From Bacteriovoracaceae bacterium (GTDB lineage: Bacteria; Bdellovibrionota; Bacteriovoracia; Bacteriovoracales; Bacteriovoracaceae): DNA of 64,000 bases. The notes beneath the pieces are model-generated. The model worked only from the letters and a program-made list of their open reading frames with translations. It did no database searches and had not been told where the DNA came from. Position 1 is the stretch's first letter; every line of letters begins with the position of its first letter. A program made the position numbers and the translations under genes. Shown here piece by piece: positions 27,817-34,647 of this stretch. Location of the stretch: assembly GCA_029865945.1 (NCBI GenBank), contig JARXAH010000026.1, positions 38,670 to 102,669 on the forward strand, given 5' to 3'.

Positions 27817-28206
27817 ATGAATATTCTTAAAGATGCGTTACTTAAGGCCGGTTTAAAGCCTACCCAGCAGGCCAAAGCTCCCAAAGATGAAAATCATCGC
27901 GAGCACATCCCTAAGAAAAAATTAACGGAAACGGTTGTTCATCAAGAGCAAAGAAATTTTTGTGAAGAATGCAGTCAAGTTCGTCCAGATGTTGAATTCT
28001 ATGCTCATAAAAATCCCACTTCCGAGGCAGAATGGATATGCCTTAGGTGTGCGGATCAGTTGCAAATCCTAGATGTTTGTCGTCGTACCGCTCAAAGTGA
28101 CGTCTCCATCAAGCGGATGTTTCGGCGCGGTTACGGCGCGACCGTAAGAGACATTCCTATTACCCCACGTTCAAAAAATGCTGGCCCAGTGGATGGGAAT
28201 AGATAG
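27817..28206 (+). CDS. Small CxxC zinc-ribbon-like protein
   Basis: A 129-residue basic protein without a signal peptide. Two CxxC pairs, FCEECSQ near 49 and CLRCADQ near 75, could bind one zinc ion. The C-terminus is rich in Arg (CRRTAQSDVSIKRMFRRGYG), suggesting nucleic-acid or ribosome contact. I do not recognise the family. It is preceded by 54 bases and a weak ribosome binding site, and followed by a 315 bp AT-rich gap. Zinc binding is inference from the motif; function unknown. Confidence 0.65.
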   Translation: MNILKDALLKAGLKPTQQAKAPKDENHREHIPKKKLTETVVHQEQRNFCEECSQVRPDVEFYAHKNPTSEAEWICLRCADQLQILDVCRRTAQSDVSIKRMFRRGYGATVRDIPITPRSKNAGPVDGNR

Positions 28207-28521
28207 TTTTTCAATGCGAAGTACTTTTGCACGTCTTATCGGTTCTGTCTCGCTCCCCCGGAATAGATAATCAAGATTCTATCGACTTCTCATTTTAACG
28301 GGGCATTTCTCTACTCAAGGGATCTCATTTTTTTATCATTCGGCAAAAGTGTCATTTTTCATTTTAAGGCATCGGCTTTTTAATGATTCATATTTGAAAC
28401 AAGTCCTATCAAAATTGACATATTTTAGCATTTATAAATAACCAATATTCTTACTAGTTGTATTGAATTTAGTAACTTGTTAAAAATTCTAGTTCAAATA
28501 ATTCAACAAGTGGAGTTTAGC
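28207..28521. other. AT-rich gap upstream of the toxin cassette
   Basis: No gene, RNA or clear repeat is seen in these 315 bases. A TTGACA at 28415-28420 could be a -35 element, but no well-spaced -10 element follows. G+C content falls markedly from here into the cassette, consistent with an acquired segment. Confidence 0.5.
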
Positions 28522-29205
28522 ATGAAAATAAAAAACATTTTTATCTTTTTTTCTTTCGTTTCTATTTTTGTATTTTCTTTAGATTTATTTGCAATTGATT
28601 TGAAACCTAATTTTATATGGCCAACTCCCCACGGGACGCCCCTAGACTCTCATGAAGCCTATCAATCAAAAGCAGCAGATTATTTATCACCTATTCAATT
28701 AGGATACGGAGAACTAAGTAATACCAGAAACGAATTTTTTGATGTTATTCAAAATAATGCAGTAAGATCGCTTTTTTTTAGTAGATTTCAATCTTATTTT
28801 CAATTTGGTGTTTATGATCAATAAGGAAAATGTTTTATATTGGCCAGTCATCATATTTGGAGCAATTCGAGATTAATAAAGTCCCAAGACATTTCCGCTC
28901 CAGATTTTCCCCAAAGTTTAAAAGTTCCACCAATTAACTTAAGCTCCAGCAATTGGGAATTCTTAGGCCCTATCCCCAAACTTACTGAAGCTATTGCTCT
29001 TCCAGGAAATTGTTCCTCTCAAAAATCTAATATTGACTCAATTTATAGTGAATTAAAATCAGGTTTCATGAAGGCCTACGATGACAATTTTGTTCTAGTT
29101 TACAATACATATTTAAAAAAATTTCAAGGTGGTGACATTCACAAACGTAATAATCTTAATAAATTTGAAATTAAACATAATGCTTATTTTGAGAGGAACT
29201 ACTAA
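28522..29205 (+). pseudogene. Secreted protein of the toxin cassette, interrupted by an in-frame TAA
   Basis: ATG 28522, with a GTGGAG ribosome binding site, begins a signal peptide (MKIKNIFIFFSFVSIFVFSL). The frame reads to a TAA at 28822-28824 and continues in the same phase, open, to 29203-29205. The downstream part has no ATG near its start, only a TTG at 28840 without a ribosome binding site, so both halves look like one 227-codon gene broken by a nonsense change. No family is recognised. Its end overlaps the toxin ATG by one base, so it is translationally coupled to the toxin gene and may be a partner or carrier. Error, readthrough and decay all remain possible. Confidence 0.7.
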
Positions 29206-30653
29206 TGAAATTTAAAAGTATTTTACCATTATTAGTATTTCTAAATATTTCTTCCGCGCTAACACAAGTATTTAATCTAGAAGTTAGAGTTAATCAAAGT
29301 GGGTATGGTTATGACTTCAACCCCATGGCCCCTGCAGAGCAAGCACAACGTAGGCAGCGCTTGGAGCAAGCCAGAGAAGCTGAAAGAAGACGTATTCAAG
29401 AAGAACAAGAAAGAAAAATGCTTGAACAAATGCAATACCTACAGGCATTAGCAGCTCAACAAGGTCAAGCTATAGCGGAAACAGAACGAATTAAATTAGA
29501 AAATCAACAACGAATTGCTGATGCTCAAAGACAACAAAATCTAGCAGATAAATTTTATAAATTTCAATCCGCAGATTCTAACAATCCAAGATCCATAAAA
29601 AATTGGTCTAACTTGCGCAATACAAGAGAGATGCAAATCGCCACCCAAGATTGGCTAAATCACCAACCGGCCAATCTTGAGTACAAAAATTTACGTCAAA
29701 AGATGATTAATTTATCTGATTTTCTCGTGGAAGTAGCTGATCAGCACTATTTAAATTCCGATCAAGCAGACGGTGATTCTGTTTTAGAGCATGCTCGTGA
29801 AATTTTAGATACTGTCGTAGATTTTCTTCCTGGTGCCTCATTAGTAAAAGATGCCATCAGCATATTGCAAGGAAAAAATCCAATAACAGGTGAACAAGTA
29901 TCTAATCTAGAAAAAGCATTTCTCGCAGGAGGATTATTTGCTCCTGCAGTAGCATCGGGCGCGGTCAAATCCATTCAAAGAGCAGGTGGATTGCTCAAAA
30001 AAGTGATGGCCTCATCTCCGCTTCGCGCAAAAATTGCGAAAGAATTCGTAAAAGTAATTGAAGAAGGCGATAAATTTGCCAAAAGAATTTTAAAAGAAAA
30101 GCATCCTAATTTAGGTGGTGCATCCCAAGAGGCATCAGATGCAGTGGAGGCCATAAGGCGTGGAGGAGCCACATTTCGGAGCGCAGAAAATCTTGCTGGC
30201 AGAGCGAAAGATATAAAATATTATGATCCTCTAGAGCGCGGGCAACTGAGTGATCTTGATATTCCCAATACTGAAAGAACTGTGGCAGACACTTTTCGTA
30301 GTGGTAGTTACACAGGATATGTAAACTCAGAACCTTTGGAATTGTACCGGGTTTCTAGCAGTGAGAAAGATTTTGAAGGTGCTTACTGGTCTTTTACAAA
30401 ACCAGAAGGCCCAGGGCAAGCGATGGTGGACTCGGCCCTCGATCCATCTTTTAATAATAATGCGACGAACTGGGTGAAAATAATTGTTCCCCCGGGCAAT
30501 AAGATCTATGAAGGAATAGCAGCGCCTATTTATAAAGAGGGACAACTAATTAGTAATTTACTTGGAGGTGGAAGTCAGGTTTATTTAAATAGAAAAGAAA
30601 TTAAAATACTAGAGTCATGGATTCCTAAAGTAGGTGGATATGGAAAATTCTAA
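29205..30653 (+). CDS. Polymorphic toxin with PT-TG and TNT-like C-terminal domain
   Basis: A 482-residue exported protein: signal peptide (1 to about 20), a charged Gln/Arg/Glu coiled coil (about 38-120), and a pre-toxin TG-like segment at about 204-245 (LPGASLVKDAISILQGK, ITGEQV, LEKAFLAGGLF). A C-terminal domain from about 375 contains LYRVSSSEKDFEGAYWSF, then IYEGIAAP and LLGGGSQVYL. The GGGxQ pattern after a G-x-A-A-P segment recalls the tuberculosis necrotizing toxin (NAD glycohydrolase) fold; an ADP-ribosyltransferase-type domain is the alternative. Two immunity-like genes follow at once, the first overlapping its end by 14 bases. Domain order and context strongly support a toxin; enzyme activity is inference. 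Confidence 0.82.
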   Translation: MKFKSILPLLVFLNISSALTQVFNLEVRVNQSGYGYDFNPMAPAEQAQRRQRLEQAREAERRRIQEEQERKMLEQMQYLQALAAQQGQAIAETERIKLENQQRIADAQRQQNLADKFYKFQSADSNNPRSIKNWSNLRNTREMQIATQDWLNHQPANLEYKNLRQKMINLSDFLVEVADQHYLNSDQADGDSVLEHAREILDTVVDFLPGASLVKDAISILQGKNPITGEQVSNLEKAFLAGGLFAPAVASGAVKSIQRAGGLLKKVMASSPLRAKIAKEFVKVIEEGDKFAKRILKEKHPNLGGASQEASDAVEAIRRGGATFRSAENLAGRAKDIKYYDPLERGQLSDLDIPNTERTVADTFRSGSYTGYVNSEPLELYRVSSSEKDFEGAYWSFTKPEGPGQAMVDSALDPSFNNNATNWVKIIVPPGNKIYEGIAAPIYKEGQLISNLLGGGSQVYLNRKEIKILESWIPKVGGYGKF

Positions 30654-31023
30654 ATCAAAAGAACGGCAAGTAATTTCTTGTGAGCAATTTTTTAATGATT
30701 ACGTTAATTTATCTTGGGAAGATTTTGGGGAGAAGTATTATTCTAAACAAACATATTGGACACTAAGAAAACCTCAATTATTAGATCTGTATGATTATGT
30801 TAAATATTCAGGAAGATTAATCGAGGCAGTGGATAATCGAGGTGGGAAAAAACTTGACGAAACTCGAAGAGTTTTTTTAGTTCAAAATACGCCAACTGAA
30901 TATGAACTCTATAGCCTTTTTCGGGATACAACTAGAAATCATGTAAAATTTGATACACTTGAAGACGCTGTATTAGAAAAATTTGGAAGAGATATTAATG
31001 GACTTGGATCAAGCAGAAAATAG
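30640..31023 (+). CDS. Putative immunity protein, copy 1
   Basis: A 127-residue acidic cytoplasmic protein without a signal peptide, starting MENSKSKERQ at ATG 30640 inside the 3' end of the toxin gene. Such overlap and position are typical of the cognate immunity gene of a polymorphic toxin. It is rich in Asp, Glu, Tyr and Leu (SCEQFFNDYVNLSWEDFG, TEYELYSLFRD). I know no family for it. A second copy, about 84% identical, follows 48 bases later. Role inferred from position, size and duplication. Confidence 0.72.
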   Translation: MENSKSKERQVISCEQFFNDYVNLSWEDFGEKYYSKQTYWTLRKPQLLDLYDYVKYSGRLIEAVDNRGGKKLDETRRVFLVQNTPTEYELYSLFRDTTRNHVKFDTLEDAVLEKFGRDINGLGSSRK

Positions 31024-31071
31024 GTAGCTGAGAAATTGCATTCTTGAAACATTGATTCCAAAAGGGTGCTT

Positions 31072-31455
31072 ATGGAAAATTCTAAATCAAAAAAACGACA
31101 AGTTATATCTTGTGAACAATTTTTCAATGATTATGTAAATTTATCTTGGGAAGATTTTGGAGACAAATATTATTCTAATCAAACCTTCTGGATTTTACAT
31201 AGGCCACATTTATTAGATTTATATGATTATGTAAAAAATTCTGGAAGATTAATGGAAGCTGTAGATAATCGAGGTGGAAAAAAACTTGATGAAACAAGAA
31301 AAGTTTTCTTGATTCAAAATTCGCCAACTGAGTTTGAACTATATAGTCTTTTTAGAGATACAACTGAGAGTCATGTAAAATTTAATTCACTTGAGGAAGC
31401 TGTATTGGAAAAATTTGGAAGAGATATTAATGGACTTGATTCAAGTAGAAAATAA
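31072..31455 (+). CDS. Putative immunity protein, copy 2
   Basis: Paralogue of the preceding gene, 127 residues, with 20 differences by eye and no gaps. Most changes are conservative, but several alter charge (E8K, R43H, Q46H, Y56N, R99E, G123D). ATG 31072 has a GGG-type ribosome binding site. Retention of two intact but diverged copies suggests one protects against the local toxin and the other against a variant from relatives, or a dosage need. A perfect 14 bp inverted repeat starts at its stop codon. Confidence 0.72.
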   Translation: MENSKSKKRQVISCEQFFNDYVNLSWEDFGDKYYSNQTFWILHRPHLLDLYDYVKNSGRLMEAVDNRGGKKLDETRKVFLIQNSPTEFELYSLFRDTTESHVKFNSLEEAVLEKFGRDINGLDSSRK

Positions 31456-31530
31456 AATTTCATTAAGTGAAAAGATAAATACAAATAATAAATTCTTATC
31501 CATTCAACATAACCTTAATGAAATTTTTTT
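31454..31530 (+). terminator. Inverted repeat ending the toxin-immunity operon
   Basis: AAAATTTCATTAAG (31454-31467) pairs perfectly with CTTAATGAAATTTT (31514-31527) and is followed by further T residues. The 46-base loop is large for an intrinsic terminator, but the position directly after the last cassette gene fits one. Confidence 0.45.
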
Positions 31531-31580
31531 CTAAAGAATCTAAGTTAGTGCAATCTTGCGATCTCATTCTTTGATAAAAA

Positions 31581-32819
31581 TTAATTTCCCTCTGGAAATT
31601 CGACAGAAATACCTAAATTTTCAAGTTCCTTGAAAGTATAAAAATCACCTGACTCAGGTGAAGGAAAATGATTTTGCTCTTCGCTCCAGAGAGCGTAGGA
31701 AACTTTCTCATAAACGCTTTCTTCGGTGGCCATTGATTTCTTACCACCCAAATTTTTCTTCAATGTTTTCCTAACTTCCGCTAGATTCTCTTCAAACTCA
31801 CTGGGTGATGCTTTGGGAAAATTTCCAACTTGATAATCTGAAACATAAATCGCATTTTGATCCATAAAATCAGCTAACTCATGATAGGGAATACACCTTA
31901 CTTCAGGCATTTTACAAACTGTTTTTGCAAAATTTTGCATCGCCCGCCAATAGGCCCCAGCGCCCCACTTCGAGAAGTGGTGACCGAGATGAAGAGGTGC
32001 TCGATTCCCCAAATAATTATTTTTAAAATAATTCATATAGGTTTTAAATACATCCTCTTCCATTTGCGCTGAACTTAGCCCCAAATTTTTATGAGCGACG
32101 TGATGATTATAGTCCATTGATAGGGTTCGTTTTTTACTATTGGCGAGCACAAGACCAACAAGAGGGAAATTCCAAAAATTTTCATCCGTATTTTTTTTAG
32201 GCCAATAATTTATTTCAGACGTACGACTAGTGTCATATCTAAATTTACCTTGATCAAAATTATTTAAAACTTTCCATAAGTTTGCATTCGTTCCAAGTAG
32301 TGGCGCCCTAAAACCCACAGAATTTTGGATGATTTCATTTTCGATACGATCGGAAATGAGCGCAGAGTATTTTTTAGATGATTCTATTAAGATAGATTCA
32401 AACTGAGTAAATTCAGAATTCCATTGATCATAAGTCCACTTGGAGCCATCAAAATGTCCATTAGCATGGGATCCAATTTCATTTCCTGCAGCTTGTGCTT
32501 CTAATAAATATTGCAACCTGGGTTCAATCTCCTCCTCACTTTCTGAATAGCCAATACCTGACGCACCATTACTTCGGCCTGGAGCAAGGTAAAATTGATT
32601 TCTATTTTTTGCAGTGAAAAAATAAACTCCGCTGATGAAATAGGTAAATTTGAAATTTTCCTTTTTTGTTAAATTGATCGATTCTTCCCAAAAATCCAGA
32701 TCTTTGGAGCCGTCAAAGGCGAGCATGATAAATTGAGGTGGCCTAGGGATTTCAGCATGAACGTTAGGAACGTTAATTGAGAAAAGGAGAGCAAGCATGA
32801 ACGAAATAATCAATGGCAT
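31581..32819 (-). CDS. Secreted polysaccharide deacetylase-like protein
   Basis: A 412-residue exported protein of the NodB-fold (carbohydrate esterase 4) type. Signal peptide ends near 22 (VHAE). Motif 1 reads MLAFDGSKDLDFW where canonical enzymes have TFDDG; motif 2 is GNEIGSHANGHFDG (metal-binding HxxxH near 118-122); motif 3 is VGFRAPLLGTN. One aspartate pair is thus reduced to a single Asp, as in some chitin deacetylase-like lineages. Peptidoglycan or chitin deacetylation is possible; bdellovibrios use relatives of this fold to mark prey walls. Activity is uncertain because of the altered first motif. Confidence 0.78.
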   Translation of the reverse strand: MPLIISFMLALLFSINVPNVHAEIPRPPQFIMLAFDGSKDLDFWEESINLTKKENFKFTYFISGVYFFTAKNRNQFYLAPGRSNGASGIGYSESEEEIEPRLQYLLEAQAAGNEIGSHANGHFDGSKWTYDQWNSEFTQFESILIESSKKYSALISDRIENEIIQNSVGFRAPLLGTNANLWKVLNNFDQGKFRYDTSRTSEINYWPKKNTDENFWNFPLVGLVLANSKKRTLSMDYNHHVAHKNLGLSSAQMEEDVFKTYMNYFKNNYLGNRAPLHLGHHFSKWGAGAYWRAMQNFAKTVCKMPEVRCIPYHELADFMDQNAIYVSDYQVGNFPKASPSEFEENLAEVRKTLKKNLGGKKSMATEESVYEKVSYALWSEEQNHFPSPESGDFYTFKELENLGISVEFPEGN

Positions 32820-32894
32820 AAAAAAATCCTATTGTTAAAACCTAGGGATTGTTACCACGACGATGACCGTTCATCAAAATAAAGAAGCGATGAG

Positions 32895-32979
32895 ATTGGT
32901 GTCAGAAATGCGCCGAGGGAACATTCTGACATTAGTCCAAGTATTGACGGGGGCTTTTTGGACTCATTTTGATACCAAT
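32895..32979. repeat. Palindromic element H
   Basis: Imperfect inverted repeat of 85 bp. The arms are ATTGGTGTCAGAAATG (32895-32910) and CATTTTGATACCAAT (32965-32979). Nested inside are AGTCCAA (32934-32940) and TTGGACT (32958-32964). It lacks the GAG-hairpin-GCA core. It lies in the 450 bp gap between the deacetylase and OsmC genes, close to element F. Confidence 0.55.
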
Positions 32980-33086
32980 TTTTCCAGGGACGGACTCCCA
33001 ATATTCTTCACTTCCTCTCGAGAATTAATCTAACGTATTGGTTTTAGATACCAGAGTGTTTTGGCACGGTACTTGCTCTATACATA

Positions 33087-33213
33087 ATTGAGAAGGTTGG
33101 GAGAATCAAAAAATCAATAATCCCATCATAAACTTGGCCCGAATGGGCCGGTATCAACACTACCTCAGTTACCCATCTAAAATTCCCATTTTTTGTTTCC
33201 CCAACCTCTCAAT
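33087..33213. repeat. Palindromic element F
   Basis: Imperfect inverted repeat of 127 bp. The left arm starts ATTGAGAAGGTTGGG (33087-33101) and the right arm ends CCCCAACCTCTCAAT (33199-33213), with AT-rich continuation inside. A central GGCCC-GAAT-GGGCC hairpin sits at 33136-33149. Layout matches the other palindromes, but the GAG/GCA flanks are absent. Apart from H, nothing else is seen in the 32820-33270 gap. Confidence 0.65.
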
Positions 33214-33270
33214 CTTCCTTCATAATCAAATTCACGCATAATAATTATTAAAATATTTCAGGAGTCTTTG

Positions 33271-33741
33271 ATGGATACGATGTCCTCGACCACTAAGTGG
33301 AATGGCGATATGTCATTTACCAATGAAACGAGAGGTATTGCGTCTTCCATGGATGCGATGCCGGATTTTGGAGGAAAAAATTTAGGCACTACACCCAAAG
33401 AATTAGTTTTAAACGGCATGATGGGATGCACGGCCATGGACGTGATCTCGATGCTAAAAAAAATGCGCCAGGAAATGAAAAGTTTTACGATGAAAATCGA
33501 GGTAAGCAAAAATCAAGATCACCCAGTTCACTTTAAAAGCGCAACTTTATTTTTTTATCTTGAGGGTGAAGGGAATAAACTAGAGGCCGATAAGGTGAAA
33601 AAGGCCGTCACATCATCGCTGACTAAATATTGCGGGGTAAATTATATGATTTCTAAAACCTGCAAAATCAATTTCGAGGTCTATTTAAATCAAGCATTAA
33701 TTGAGAAGGGAATTGCAGAATTTATCGACCCTAAAAACTAG
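33271..33741 (+). CDS. OsmC/Ohr-family protein
   Basis: A 156-residue OsmC-fold protein, probably a thiol-dependent peroxidase or related reductase acting on organic hydroperoxides. The family pattern TTPKELVLNGMMGCTAMDVI places the first reactive cysteine near 53; the second is in SLTKYCGVNYM near 127. The start at 33271 has an AGGAG ribosome binding site; the TTG just before it is not used. It is monocistronic and convergent with the next gene, with five bases between stops. Of the family branches it resembles YhfA-like OsmC proteins more than Ohr; substrate unknown. Confidence 0.88.
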   Translation: MDTMSSTTKWNGDMSFTNETRGIASSMDAMPDFGGKNLGTTPKELVLNGMMGCTAMDVISMLKKMRQEMKSFTMKIEVSKNQDHPVHFKSATLFFYLEGEGNKLEADKVKKAVTSSLTKYCGVNYMISKTCKINFEVYLNQALIEKGIAEFIDPKN

Positions 33742-33746
33742 TAAAA

Positions 33747-34406
33747 TTACTCTTCCATTAATTCGTCGTCCAAATCATCATCCAAGGCGAGCTCTGCCGC
33801 CGCATGAGGAGAAAGTTTCACTCCTGAAATGGTTTCAGGGTTGTCATTAATAAACGGAAATCTTGCGACGACTAGTCCCTCAATTTTTTGCTGGTAAGCT
33901 ATGGTACAGGTCATAGGACAGACATCTTGGAGCGATTTAGAGTAGAAGTGCTCCCCCCAATGATCGATGGCCACTTTTACCGTCGCTTCATCTTCTTCGT
34001 GATCGATGGGGTATTGGTAAGGGCCAGCAGAAGTATTTTTCACAATCAGCGCGCCCTTCAATTTTTCTGGCGGAATATCTTTGGTCATCGCCCAACTGGG
34101 AACTTGAAAAAAATCTAACATCAGCGTAGAGCCCTCAAAATTCAACTTTCTAGGGAGTAAAAGCCGATCTAGGAACTTTCTTGTACTAATATCTTTCGAT
34201 TTGCGAGTGAGCTTGTCGGCAAGAAAACTATCTTCCAAGCGGATTAAGTAAAAACCGCGTTGTTTTGTCGCGCGGTAAAGCATGGATTGAAACGCAATAC
34301 TGAAGAGAGTAAAGAGCTTTTGCTGATTTAAGTGAACGTGAGGCGCGTCTAGTTCAATTAGCTGTTTTACACCGAGATACAATTGTTCTTTGGTCAAATC
34401 ACTCAT
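33747..34406 (-). CDS. Conserved-looking cytoplasmic protein of unknown function
   Basis: A 219-residue soluble protein with no signal peptide. It has an N-terminal helical part (KQLIELDAPHVHLNQQKLFT), a basic middle, and a very acidic C-terminal tail (LALDDDLDDELMEE). Two cysteines (DVCPMTCTI) could bind metal or be redox-active. I recognise no family. ATG 34406 is preferred over the one three codons upstream by spacing. It is divergent from the EF-G gene, with a 241 bp AT-rich gap likely holding both promoters. Confidence 0.65.
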   Translation of the reverse strand: MSDLTKEQLYLGVKQLIELDAPHVHLNQQKLFTLFSIAFQSMLYRATKQRGFYLIRLEDSFLADKLTRKSKDISTRKFLDRLLLPRKLNFEGSTLMLDFFQVPSWAMTKDIPPEKLKGALIVKNTSAGPYQYPIDHEEDEATVKVAIDHWGEHFYSKSLQDVCPMTCTIAYQQKIEGLVVARFPFINDNPETISGVKLSPHAAAELALDDDLDDELMEE

Positions 34407-34647
34407 GGAGTCCACTCATAAAAGAATTTTAAGGTAAAATAATCACAGAATTGTCACAGATTTTACCTCAAAGTAGCGCCATGTGACTAGAGCTTGACTT
34501 GGACTATGTAATAAAATCAAAAGGGTTGTGTTTTTTTGGACATAAGATTTAAATAGTAATTTTAATTACAATAGTTTTCTATTAAGATTCCTAAAATATT
34601 TACTTTATTACTTATAAATCGTTACACACTCAAGATTTGGAGATGAC

